Below, one piece after another: positions 34,305 to 45,942 of a stretch of 64,000 nt of DNA (its first letter is position 1; each line of letters opens with the position of its first letter). This DNA is from Blumeriella jaapii (lineage: Eukaryota; Ascomycota; Leotiomycetes; Helotiales; Drepanopezizaceae), in the NCBI GenBank assembly GCA_009599575.1, contig VWND01000084.1, positions 186,001-250,000 on the forward strand. Reading direction: 5' to 3'. The position numbers were made by a program, and so were the translations under genes. The notes beneath the pieces are model-generated. The model saw only the letters and a program-made list of their open reading frames with translations, was not told where the DNA came from and did no database searches.

Positions 34305-37300
34305 TCAATCCCTAAGCTGCCTCCGGCCCAGGGCACGGTTCTTTCTCGAGATGGCCTGCTGAACGCGCTCTTTACGCCTGACTTCTTCTCGGAGCCGTTG
34401 CTTCCCGGCAAGCAATTCCCCGGCTCCCAAGCTCTGCTCTGCGATCGCGTCTTCGAGCGTGCGGATATTCTGCTCGAAACTCTTGAGTGTCTGTTCCAGC
34501 CCGCCGATCTTGCCCGACTCGTTATGATACTCGCAGACGTTATATCCGTTCTGGCATGTGCAGTTCTCCGTGTCGGCTCGGCCGCCGGGCCCTTTTCCTT
34601 CTGCACTCATCTCCGGGCGGCTGCTGTTCGTGTCGGCTGTTTGCGGCCCTTGACAATACCCGCAATCAGTCCCGTTCGCGAGGTCGTACAAACATGTTCT
34701 AACTCCACCGGCGCCAGTCACTCTGTTTGCCGTGGCCTCGTCCGTTGGACGCTTGCGCTTGCCTCTGTCCCATGATCCGGTCGCGTCGCTGAGGCTGTGT
34801 TGGTCGCAGGGGGTACAGACGGAGAAGCCTCCAGTCGTGTCCGTCTCCTCACGTATATTCTCCATCGGCCAATGGGTAACATAGACGTCCATGTGTTCAT
34901 CGCAGTAGACACATGCCTTGCAGCGAGCCCGAATAGCATCTTCCTTCATCGGAACATGACACCTCCAACTGGCTTTGACCGTCGGCACGCTTGCACCCAA
35001 TGCTAGCTCCCGAGCGATGATATCGAACCCCTTTTCTCCAATCAGAATTGCAGTGTTACCTGTGTGGGCTCCCACATCCTTCGGGACGATGCTCAAATCA
35101 ACAACTTTCAGTCCTGTCACCCCATGCACATTCAAGTCCTTGTCCACGACGCCCATCTCCCTCAGGGGGGCCATCTTAGCAGTTCCGCGACATTGCCAGG
35201 CTGTGCGGACATTTTTCCGGATCCACTTCTCGATGGCTCTGTCGTCTTCCGCCTGGTAGGGGATATCCACGATGGAATCTCTGTTGAAAACTGCGTCTGA
35301 GGGAGGTTGAAAGTCGGGGACACAGGCCGCCTTGGAACCCGGCGGGAATCGCGGATGACTGACTTCGACCTCACCACGAAACATCCGAGTTCTTCGCATG
35401 ATCTCACGCTGCTTCTTGTAAACCCATACGTGGGCTTTCAAGTCGAGTTCGTTAGCATCGGAGAGGAAGCCTGTACGTAAAGCATAGCCTTCCCCTCCGC
35501 TGGTGATGTGGATGCTACCTCGAGAGTAAGAATAAGCGCTGTAGGTCAAGACGGAAACAACATCTTGACCTGGTCGCGCTCTGACTACTCGATCACGCCC
35601 AATATATCTAGATAGCAATTAGCTAGTTATTGGAAATCAACGTGCTCCGACTTACGCAGGAAGGAATGAAAGCAACATTAGGGGTTTGCTTTTCTGAAGC
35701 CGGAAGTCTTGGTCCCAAGCTTCCTGAAACTTTGAGCCCAGCTGGACAACTTCTGTGTCAGTAGGTCGGATTTTTGCAGCAACATCAACTGTATTCCAAA
35801 GGGTTCTCGTGTCTCCATCCAATTCTGCCTGTTGCAAAGTAATTTTCTTGTGAGCAAGAGCATTGTTGGTTTCATGAGGTTGCAATGCTGTTTTGTAGGC
35901 AACGGGAATAACAGTGTGATCCCGGTAGTTGTGGCCAACACCGGGAACATTTGCAACCATAGAGATACCTGCTTCTTTGAGGGTTTCAACCCCTCCAATG
36001 CCAGAAAATTCGAGTACCACTGGAGTGGCGAGAGCGCCACAGGACAATACAACGAGCTTCTTCGCCTTGACGATTCTACGCTGATCTTTCTGTACGGGGT
36101 GTACAGCTAAGTTCGGGCAGAACTCAACGCCTGTAGCCCTCTTATTTTGATCGAAGATTACTCTGGTGACATTGTGATGAATGAGAATGTGGAGATTATC
36201 CTTGGGCTTGCCATCTAAAAGTTTCTCCAAGTACGTATGAGCAGTGTCCTGTCGTCTTCCTTTTGGGCCGACGGTTCGGAGCCAGCGGCCAACTCCGTTA
36301 CATGATCTCAGATCATTCAAGTCTTGAATCTCTGGGTATCCAACAGCTGCTGCTGCTTTGATAAAATCATTTTCGGAGTTGGTTGATCGATGCAGACCCG
36401 AAGTGATTTCAACTAAAGGATGAGGGTAAAGTCAACAAACAATTCAAACAAATAGATTGGAAAGACAGCGTGTCTCATGCCCGTGTTGGAACACCTAGGC
36501 CGCTACTTACTTGGACCCTCAAAGCCATGGCAACTCATATTTTCACTGGGGCTTGTGCGACCATGATACGTCTCAAGCTAAAGATTATTAGCTCTCTAAC
36601 GACAACCTGAACAGTCGCTGACAAACCTTCTTAAGAAACGGTTCCAGTTCCTCCGCCGTCCATCCAGGTGTATTCCACGTATCAAAGTCGACGGCTTGAG
36701 CTCTCGTGTACCTGAGACATTCAACACAGATTTACCACGGTTCAGCCCATTCTAACTCACATCATGAAATCGATGGCGGATCCACCGCCAAGCATACCAC
36801 CAGTCAGAATAACCGGCTTCCTGCCGCAAAGTTCTGACGCTTTCTCGGCGACGTAGGCTATGCTGGTTTTCGGATTGTAACGAAGATGAAGTAGTCCAGC
36901 TCCCGGATACTGAACGTCTGGACGATCTAAGCTGTTCTCACCTCGTTCAATTAACAGGATTGAAAGATTGGGAAATTCTGCCGCGAGTCTAGCGAGAGAA
37001 AGTCAGCTCTATGTTCTCTCTGCTTTGACGAGTCGAAAGACCATTGGGTATCTAGCTTTTGCAAGAAGATCCCGGTCCTACGATCTCCGAGGAAGAGGAA
37101 TTTAAGAGGGGATTGGCTGACCTGCCGGCTACTACACATCCTGCAGTACCACCTACGAGGGTAAGTACCGAGAAGACAAGTTCCAGGGATAGGAACGCAC
37201 CTCCAGCGATAATAACATCGAACTCCTCGAGGCCAGGGTTCAAAAAGTTAGATGGGTGCACCTTACGCTCAGATGGCTCGAGGTCGTCGTCATCCTCATC

Positions 37301-37522
37301 GTCATCCTCATCCTCATCGTCATCCTCATCATCATGCTCATAGTATTTCTCATCGTCTTGCTCATCGTCGTGCTCATCGTACTCGTCGTTCCCAAGGTTC
37401 ACGCTCTGAGGAACAGCACCTGAGGCCAGAACTCCTCGCGTTTTGACCGAGGCATTGTTCTTGCAAGCCAATATGCGATCCTCATCGCTCGGCGATCGGG
37501 GCAGTTTTCGTGGGGATGGCAT
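34305..37522 (-). CDS. GMC oxidoreductase, alcohol-oxidase-like, with acidic N-terminus and Cys-rich C-terminal extension
   Basis: Seven exons (37522-37201, 37152-37122, 36988-36761, 36711-36627, 36577-36511, 36412-35656, 35607-34305); introns of 48-133 nt; phases agree and give 930 residues, against about 600-670 for usual alcohol-oxidase-type GMC proteins. Residues 46-81 are almost all Asp/Glu. The FAD-binding fold follows: FDVIIAGGGTAGCVVAGR (from about residue 101) and LTGGMLGGGSAIDFMMYTR. The substrate/FAD half includes GRRQDTAHTYLEKLL and VVLSCGALATP. The C-terminal GMC box GLKVVDLSIVPKDVGAHTGNTA is present. The expected catalytic His before GT-x-x-M is Gln (TAWQCRGTAKM, residue about 635; codon CAA). 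After about residue 701 comes a 229-residue tail with CKACVYC, CTPC, CGYC and CTCQNGYNVC, then a probable coiled coil. Family members oxidise alcohols with FAD and release H2O2; activity here is uncertain. Confidence 0.85.
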
Positions 37523-38539
37523 AGGGATGGTGAAGTTTATAACATAGAATAGTGAAAAGATGAGAATATGTAGTAGCGTTGAAGATGGAGAACAGTGGAA
37601 TCAACAGGAATGACTTCGTTTGGAGGAAGTTGTAAAGAAATTGGGGGAAGTCGCGGGTTGTGATAGCACCACCGTCACTTAATCATCCGCTAAATTTTAG
37701 CTCCGCAACAACTATACGCCGACGAGCACATGACTTCCCTACATGGAAGGCGCCTCCTTGATGGTTTTCCGTCCTACTTGAGCGATGCATTCGCACCGCA
37801 TACTCTATCACTGAAGAAAAAAAACAGAAGGGTATACGTACGTATTCAAGTATAAATAACCTGCCACGAAGCGAAGATACTACAGGCAAGGCTTCAAAGT
37901 GTTTTGGTCTTGGATTTCCATCGCCTGGAGGCTTTGCTCTCCCTGTTTCAGTTTCGGCATTCCTTCTCGAACAAGCTTCGTTGATTTGAAATATCCTCAT
38001 CAAAAGTACCCTACTAGCTATACACGTACTTCGAAGAGAGTTTTCTTGACCGTGTCGTACCCGAGCTGACATAGCTTCAAGAATCGACGATGGTTTGGAC
38101 CGAGTGCGATGCTAGCTGGAGCATGAGAGGTTTGGGGGTGTTGAGCTTGCAGGCTTCTAGTAGCGAAATTGAATATGGTATGTGACATGTCGCCTTTCGT
38201 TCGATTCGGTGCGCACGTCGAGGTAAATGTAGGCTTCTTGCAGCCGTGATCCCGAGAAGCTGCCCATATCGCTTTTTCCTAGATCTTCGGCGCGGCATCT
38301 TTCGCTCTTTGACACCTGAATGAGTACTGTATCAAGATGAATGATCTTGTTATCGACGAATCTGGATGAGAGCTCGATGATCTGATGTGCGGATCAAGTA
38401 CTGTCACCTGGAAGCATGTGAGCTGGGTGTGTACGAACGATCGTAGAATGACTTAGAATGACCTAGTTTGACTTAGCTGCGAAAGTTACCTTGGCTATGT
38501 AAAATACATTTCCCTGCTGTCCCTCATAGATCAGCGATT
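37523..38539. other. Intergenic, upstream of the GMC gene
   Basis: 1 kb between the GMC start and the GMC pseudogene. Two chance frames (37683-38072, 38077-38298, minus) lack any domain-like pattern or splice logic. Nothing else seen. Confidence 0.6.
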
Positions 38540-38990
38540 TCAACGTTTCTTCGCCTCCTCAAGAATCATCTCGGCAGCCATCTCAGCAAATCCATAGACA
38601 GCAGTCTGCACATGCGCCGGTATCAGTACCGGCATCACACTCGTAGCCACGACCCTCAAGTTCGCCGTCCCATAGACCCTCAACTCACCATCATACGTCA
38701 TGAAATTCAGCGCTGAAGAGCCTCCAAGCACATGCCCTCGAGTCTGGGAGAGGATACGGTTTTTGAGCCCAGGTTGAGGAGTGGTTGTGAATTCCCAATC
38801 GTACTCGTGCCGAGTGTTGACTCCTTCTTGCCGGGAATATTGATGTTGAGCTCATCAAGTGCAAATGGAGCAGCTTCAATGACGATTAATGTGTAATCGG
38901 GAAGACCTTGGCCTCGCCATGTAGATAGTGCTAATCCAGCAGTTCCGCCTCCAAGAATTATGTATCTGTCCAGCTTCAGCTTCAGCTGCG
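38540..38990 (-). pseudogene. Deleted and frameshifted GMC oxidoreductase relic
   Basis: Minus-strand reading gives a GMC start YIILGGGTAGLALSTW with FAD-type Gly motif, then a frame change near IPGKK, then the conserved TTTPQPGLKNR and RGHVLGGSSALNFMTYD. This joins at once to a GMC C-terminus, GELRVYGTANLRVV...PAHVQTAVYGFAEMAAEMI, ending at the stop at 38540. A normal member has roughly 400 residues between these two blocks, so the middle is deleted in frame. It resembles the choline-dehydrogenase/aryl-alcohol-type GMC branch more than its intact neighbour, so it is probably not a simple tandem copy of it. Confidence 0.8.
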
Positions 38991-39664
38991 AAGATAGCCA
39001 AGAAGCTCGCTCGAACTCACGTAATCGTAAACTCCTATCTCAGCCGTGACTCCCGCCGTACACACAGAAGCTCCGAGCAGGAGATCAGCAATGAGGTGCC
39101 ACATCTCATTCAAAGCTACTTGAGTCCACTCCTCGATCAACTTATCAAGTCATTAGACGCGAGAGAGAACCTTGAGCCCAGAGCGAGCTACAAATTGGGC
39201 ATGAGCATCCAAAAAGGCGAAGCTGAAGATGCAGCAGATGAGCAAACCAAAACTTCTTGCAAAATTGACACCTCGTCACAAACAAGGCAAAACCTGATGC
39301 TGCAGCTTCTTGGCCGTGACGCGGTCATTTTACCTTCAGTGCATATCCAAAGAAGGGCATGCAAACCTTGGGCTGGGCTTAGAGCGGTCCAACTGGATGA
39401 TTATAATGTAAATTGAGGAGTGATATTGGACAAGCACGAACCATGTAAGTACTCTGTACAAGGTCATCGAATGTCCGGTATCGTATGTATAGTAAGTACT
39501 GTACTGTACCCGATGATGGAGACTGACCTGCATGCCGGCACGAGCCCTATTCGAGCTGCAAAACGACGAATGAAAACATGTTGCTCGAGAGGTAAAGTCT
39601 GTAGAATTTGGTCCACGTTGAGTGTAACCCAAGATGCCGCCCAGCAAGAACACCTGCGAGTCTT
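38991..39664. other. Intergenic, nothing supported
   Basis: An open plus-strand frame at 38928-39416 (162 codons) overlaps the GMC relic and shows no domain or splice signal. A TACTGTA cluster lies at 39491-39509. Confidence 0.5.
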
Positions 39665-40747
39665 TCAAACGATATCTTGAGATCCTTGCGCTTTCCGCTT
39701 CCAAACAAACATGGCTTCGTCTTTTCCCGCAAAGCTGGGCACCGGTGTTCTGCAGAACAACTCCCAACCAGGCATCTCCTTCTCGAAAAACTCCTCAGTA
39801 GTGAGATCCGCGAACCCGGTATACCGATTCGCATTCTGCGTTCCCACAACCACAATAACATTTCCGCGATACACTTGCAGTACTCGCTTCGTAAAACTTC
39901 CCGCAGTAACCATGTACACCATGAGCAGAACTTTCCCCTTGCCACCAGCGTTCTTTTTCAGATACTCCACCCCGTCAGCCTTCACAGTATCCTCAATCCA
40001 CGAGGTCCGGTATTCGCTCGCCATACTGTCCACAGCCACAACGTCCAATTTCATCCTCCGGAGCATGTATGTCCAGTATCCGTTCCCGCTCGCCATATCA
40101 ATCACCCCGTCTGCCTTGGCTTCTGCCACCAGCTGGGCTATGATGTACAGCGTCTCGTAGCTAGGCACAACGCATCCAAAATGATGATAGAACACTGGCA
40201 AGATGGGGTGCGTATGTTTCGCACTCGCGGGACTCGCATACAGAGGATCGGGCAAAGGTCCGAGAAACGCGGTTTCCTGGCATGACAGCACCCACATGTC
40301 GTAGTACGGGTTGACATGCCCCTTGGCCTTCGGAACCTTGAGCGGACAAGTCCTTCGTGACTGCAGATACCTCGCGACCGTTTCTCGAGGAGAGCCTCTC
40401 TTGGCATTAGCCGCGAATGAAGTCAGGGCTTTCGTTGTGTCGGTGGTGGGGGCGAAGATGGACGTGTAGGCGTTTATGTCTGCCAGCGGGACCTTCGCCA
40501 ATCAATCGCTGTCGCGCATAGCCTGGGGGCAGCAAACCTCCATCTGCTGGCCGTGAGACTGATATTTGTATTTGAGCTTGCCGGTATCGATCTGGTCCTG
40601 AACCTGGCGCAAGGTCATGGCGAAACCCTCCGCTCTGTAGATAAATTCATCGTCGGCGGAGTAACGGAAGGTGTCGACAATGGTGGCGGAAAAGTCAAGG
40701 CCGACTATCCCTCGCCAACTAGCAAAGATCTCGTCAGACGAAGGCAT
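39665..40747 (-). CDS. SAM-dependent-methyltransferase-like protein of unknown substrate
   Basis: Two exons (40747-40538 and 40492-39665), 345 residues. The second exon holds a Rossmann-type binding motif GVIDMASGNGYWTYMLRRM (about residue 199-217) followed by an acidic strand end DVVAVDS, the pattern of class I methyltransferases. Downstream, GKVLLMVYMV and NVIVVVGTQNANRYTGF look like core strands 4 and 5. The intron (40493-40537, 45 nt) is inferred because frame continuity is broken by one TGA at 40502; donor GTTTGC and acceptor GAAG join QQME to VPLADINAY in phase. The intron length is a multiple of three, so retention would only add the stop. The protein acts presumably in the cytosol; no signal peptide is visible. 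Substrate unknown. Confidence 0.7.
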
Positions 40748-41869
40748 GGTGGTGGCATTGGATGGTTGGGAAACTGCAGGTGTTGACGACCAAGGAAGTT
40801 GTAGAATCCAAGTGTACGATGTACTGGATGTAGTACAGTACATAGAGTAGCAGGAGTGGTGTGTGGCTGCTAGGCGTCTAGTCCCAAGTAGGCCACGTAC
40901 AGTAGAACACCATTTTCTAACAACAGCCTCCCAAACGATTATCACGACTACTGAGGTACAGTAGGTACTCGTGCGGCCGAAAAGTACACGCCCATGTTGC
41001 AAGCCTCTCAACGTGCCCCTTGGCTTATGTAGAGCGTTGAGAGTAGCTCCCTTTGAACTAGTACCGTTGTATCCGTGAAACCTATGGCATGAACTCGGTA
41101 GGAGTCTCGCAGTAGTACTGCAGAAGGTTTCGAAAGTCTTTAGAAGGCTTCATTCCCGGACAGGGCGTTAATTGTCTCCTTTCTCATAACTACTTGCCGG
41201 GTGGCACTGCTTGATATGCCTTTGGCATTTGATAGTGCAAAGTACACTTGGCAGAGAACAAGGTTAAATCTAACCGGTCCTGAAGTAAAGAATATGGCAG
41301 CGAAGTCAATTACGGTGAAAAGTTTGTTCTGCTACGGTTTTTAGACTTAATTAGAGTTCCATGACTCAAGTCGTGAATTCTCACACTCCTGCTGCTTATA
41401 AGCTCTCTAACTTGGGCTATTGTGACTGACACTCAAGCTTCTAATACAGTCTCCCGAAGCCTCTTACATGATATGTGAACCTCCGGATGTTTACTTTTCA
41501 GGCAATGCTTGATGTTGTCCCAAGTACGTCAATTTTATCTTGAGAAGATGACCCAGTCGATACAAAGTTTGCGTTGAGATGTATTTCACAAGACCTTTCA
41601 GCCACAACGTTTCTTGGGAAAGGGAGTCTATGTGAAAAAGGGGATCAAAGGTGACCTACAACGATATCAGGTTGTAGAAAGCGAATTGATAGATAGTCGA
41701 GCCAGTGGTATTGTACAGATGCACAGTGAGCTCACCGTTCCGTAAAGAAAACAGATGATGTAACAATCGTGATAGAGCCTTCCTCTCTTTAACTGAAGCA
41801 ATACCACCAAGCCGGTACAACGCCTTCGAAACACATGTGCACATCACTGACAAGCCAAGAGCAACATCC
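40748..41869. other. Intergenic
   Basis: 1.1 kb with TACTGTA elements at 40831-40842 and 40953-40970. No coding region seen. Confidence 0.6.
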
Positions 41870-43993
41870 TCAATCAAACTGAGTGGTGTTGAAGAGCCTA
41901 TTGCCGGTATCAGTGGCTTTTTTACCAGTGTACTTGTTGTCAGAAATGCGCAACGTAGCCAGCTTCAGCCCAACCTGACCGTCGAGAAGCTTCAGCGGGC
42001 CAGTAATCGCGTCTCTCTGAACCACTCCGGACAACAGAACGATGTGGATGGAACCATGAAGCTGCCGAATGCGGTGGACAAAAGCCACGATTGTTCTGCC
42101 GCTGTTGATGACCGAATCGACGAGTATCACCGTCCTCTGATTACGCAGATGATGGGAGCTTAGATCTTGGGGTCCATTGGCGTGGACAAACATTGCCAGG
42201 GGAAAAGCATCGCTGACTCCTGCAGCCATGGGTTCTCCACCACGCATCAGCGCCACGATAGTCGTCTTGGCCTCATGCCTCAGTCGATGGCCTTCAGAGA
42301 CATCGCCTTGAACATGAGGTACGTCGTGTGTTTCGGTCCCGAGCATGTCACTTACCACTTCCATGGCTAGATACCATCCTGTACGACGATGGGCTTCTCG
42401 GAGCGCCGGCCCACAGATGTTCGCATCCCGCATCGGGGTCTGCAGGAGTTTCGGCGCGTTGCTAGTCGGATGGCGGACTTGCAAACGCTGGAGAGGCCGG
42501 AAGATATACTCGAGCAACGCAGGATGCCCGATATCAATCAAGGGCAATCTTCCCAGATCAAGTCGGGGCAATGTGTCGTCGGGACACAACGCCTGTCGGA
42601 CCTGGAGACCTCCCGCTATGGCAGCTTCCAACTTCTTCTCCATCGTCTTGCTTCTGGTCTCCTCCGAGCCCACCACGACGATAGCTTGGTTCGCCACCTT
42701 CATCATCTCCAGGTCGAGCTCACTATCCCCAAACGCCCAGACAAACATGTTGTACTTTTGCTTCAAGTAGTCAACCACGGCGGCTTTGACCTCCGCCGTC
42801 ACGACATAGCCGTCTGCTGCACGACCTCCACCTACGACCTTCAGCGGAAGGCGATGTCTCTCCAAAACGTACTCCCAGACTTGCTTCAGACCGCAAGTCA
42901 CAACGATTGCCCCCGCATAGCGCTCTTGCTTCACGCGCCCCAACAGTTTCGAAATTTGAGGATGCAGCACAACCTGATTCGCGACCTCTCGGCACATCTT
43001 TTTGTACGTCTCGGGATGGAACTCCTGGTAGAGTAGCATGGCCTGAAGAAAGGCATGGTAAGTGTATCCCAGAGGACCGCCAAAGATAGACTTGAGTCGG
43101 TGAGGCCATTTGGGATTGTCGGCACCTGATTTTTCCCAGAACATCATGCCCGTGTCTTCTGAACACAATGTTCCATCTCCATCGAGCACCAGCATAGTCT
43201 CCGGCTTGCGACCTATGGGATTACCAACCTCAACAATCTTGTCGACATCGGCCTTGACGTGGGCAAGATTGGTCTCTTCAGATGTGGAGATGACTTGCAA
43301 GATAGTCTTGGCCTGAATATGCACGGTATCCTCTTTGACAGCGTTTTCGTCCAGTGCTTTCGTCGAAGGGTCTCGAATAACCGAAAAAATAATGCCGTTT
43401 GCATAACAGATATTGCAGAGACCTGACATCTCTAGGTCCTGCCAATGCTGCAGCTGCTTAGTTGGAATTTGATGTCGTGACCTTGATTCGTCGCTCTCGC
43501 GACGCTTCTGGATCACCTCAGGATCGACGTAGAGGTACAGAATATGCGTGAAGACTTTCTGGTCACTCTCGGTCCACACTATATCCTCATGACCCTTGGC
43601 ATCGACAAAATTGTAGTGTCCACTGACGACTCCAATCGTCTTCGAGACAGAGCAATTGAAACTTGTAGCCTCAATGGCGTGTCGACGAGCATGGGTTTTC
43701 TGGGCTTCTGGCAATAGGTTGAATTCCTTGGGATCGCCAGGAATGAAGCGTCTGAGAAGTTCTGCTCCCTCGAAGAAGCTGAAATCTTCGGCATCAAGCG
43801 ATTTCTTCAGTTCGTTCAAAAGATGCGACTTTCCAGAACCTTGTACCCCGTACCTGATCATGGACATGTCAGTGATTTCTTCGTCCGGTAACGCTTTGGA
43901 AAGGACTCAATATGAGAAATGTTTCCCGTGAGGCACTCACACGCCTACAACGATGGGTTTGCCACCTATCTGGTAGTTCGTGGTGCGTTCCAT
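41870..43993 (-). CDS. Trifunctional fusion: P-loop kinase, HAD phosphatase, uracil-type phosphoribosyltransferase
   Basis: Two exons (43993-43941 and 43853-41870; intron 87 nt, GTGAGT..CAG), 678 residues. Domain 1 (about 15-190) has a Walker A motif GVQGSGKSH, split right behind the first exon. Domain 2 (about 235-430) is a HAD hydrolase of the phosphoserine-phosphatase type: LVLDGDGTLC with the nucleophile Asp, VVTCG as motif II region and VWAFGDSELDLEMM as motif IV. Domain 3 (about 450-678) has a PRPP loop VILVDSVINSGRTI and PALREAHRRTGWYLAMEV, as in uracil phosphoribosyltransferases. Together these suggest a role in nucleotide salvage or in phosphate-group handling of a nucleotide-like compound, inferred from the domains only. 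The short first exon ends inside the P-loop, and its ATG is followed by ERTTNYQIGGKPIVVGV. Confidence 0.88.
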
Positions 43994-45942
43994 AGTCGAT
44001 ACCACCGGATCTCAAAAGATGGTGATGCCGCAAATTTAAATAAATGATCGACGTCTCGATGAGGAAATCAATTCTTCTGCAGAAGGCAGTAGCCGGTCTA
44101 TATATGGCAATGGCTCCTTTAATACTTATCATGGACTTGTTGTCACCTGGCGGATGAAAGCACATGATTCTTCAAGGTTCTGGTTGCTACATTTCATGCA
44201 ATGCAAACACCCACCCTCTTTCACTTCAAGAATTTCAAAAGTGAAACTCGCTTTGTTAACACCGCCAACCTGTATGTGTCGCTTCAAGCACATGATATCT
44301 GCACGTGGGAGAGTCCAGGGAATCAATTTCACTGAAAGTCCTTAGAAAAATGTGATACATAATCAGCAAGCCTTTCAGTACACTGCATGGCCAGTCCGAA
44401 ATCCTCTTCCCAGACTATTTCATTAAGGAAGTATTGAGATGAAATGCTAGCTTTAGCGTCGCCAGCTAGCAAATAAGGCTTCTCGGACTGTCAGAGTTTT
44501 GTATCAAAAACACAGACAATATACAATAAAATACAACTTGCTACTTTGCAAATGAACTCTTAAGCTTGTTTTGATCTAAAACGCAGCCTTGTTTCTCCCT
44601 CTGATGTCTAAAGACCCTGATGTAGGATATGCTGTATGTTTCCGAGGGCTATCTTCCTGCGTCTTTCAGCCCGATTTTCACAAACTGTTGACCTGCCTTT
44701 CACAACGAAGCTTACCTCTCAGCAGCCATAAGAAAAGCTGTAACAACACAGTCTCAGCTCAATTTCGTATCCGGTTTCTCGCCGAATCTCACATCAAAAA
44801 GGTCAGCACAGTAAGCCTCCCACCAACCGTTACGATGCCCTGCAATGCATCTACCCTCGCTTTATTCTTCGCATTCCAACATCAACCATACTCCTAGCAG
44901 CTCAGACGCCCGCGTATCTGCTTACACTTGACTGGCGTCAGATCCAATCAACAGCTAGAGCTCTTCTAGAACAAAGAATGAAGCCCACATGCCAAAATTC
45001 TTCCTGGGAGAGACACCGATTCAGTAGACAGCCGTCAGTTATTCCATAAAAATGCGTTCAACAGCCAAAGACAGAAAGAGTCGAAGGTTACACCAGCAAG
45101 CTATTATGGGAAATTGAGGGACTTGGGGTTCTTTTTCTGCTTGCAATATGCAGATAGTTTTTGGTCGTATCCACTTGAACGTTTGTGTATGTACAAGGAC
45201 AGTGAGTGCAAGGACAGTGAGTAGCAACGATTAGTAACGGTCAAAACCAAAGCCGCAATACCGAAGTACAAAAAAAACCAAATAATGGCTGGGAAATCAT
45301 CACCCATACAACCACGCCGCTATAACATCAACCATAAATGCTGTCTAAGCTCCGAGCCCCTTCTCGCCACGTAAAGGCAGAATTAGCATCCGCTCTCTCC
45401 AGCCCCCGCCCTCCCCTTCCCCTCCATATCGAATGCTGAGATCCGCGCTAGTGTCAATTTCAAGCTACAGGACGAGAGCGAAACTCGACGTGCAATGATG
45501 GCTAGGGCGGCTAGTCAATCTCGAGAGCCCACTTAAGCTTGAAAGGACTCGCTTAACAAAAAGTAGAAAGATATCTACACTGGGTTCTTGACGTTGTCAG
45601 TGGGGATAAACGCGAGCTTCTTGCCTCAGCACAGCTTCCTGGGCTGTGTGGTTCTCCTCCCTGTTGGCGCGCTGCAGCTGGGTGTTGGACTGGCATAAAT
45701 TGTCTCAAACATCCTTTAGGATAACCAGAAGTGGTGACTTGACGTCGGTCTATTCAAATGTGCACCTATATTTGTTGCTCTTCACGCCAAAAATTTATTT
45801 CCAGAGGTGTGCGGACACATAGGCATGGTAGTAGGGCTAAGTCAATGATTTATCCCGCCAGCTGAGGTACTGTGTCATATTATTTGGCACTCAAACAAAT
45901 AGCCTTCTACTGATACAGCATCTCATTTCAGTATCCGATTAC
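43994..45942. other. Intergenic, possible small gene inside
   Basis: Nearly 2 kb. Apart from the small minus-strand frame 45104-45307 I find nothing convincing; the frame 44589-44897 (+) has no recognisable feature. Confidence 0.5.
45104..45307 (-). CDS. Possible small membrane protein
   Basis: 67 codons starting MGDDFPAIIWFFLYFGIAAL, i.e. a short acidic start followed directly by one strongly hydrophobic segment, then a basic tail. This is the look of small single-pass membrane proteins, but it is short enough to be chance. Its middle contains a 15-bp tandem repeat (45194-45223). No family recognised. Confidence 0.25.
   Translation of the reverse strand: MGDDFPAIIWFFLYFGIAALVLTVTNRCYSLSLHSLSLYIHKRSSGYDQKLSAYCKQKKNPKSLNFP

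Noticed and set aside
38928..39416. 162-codon plus-strand frame
   Set aside because: Overlaps the GMC relic on the other strand and has no recognisable feature.
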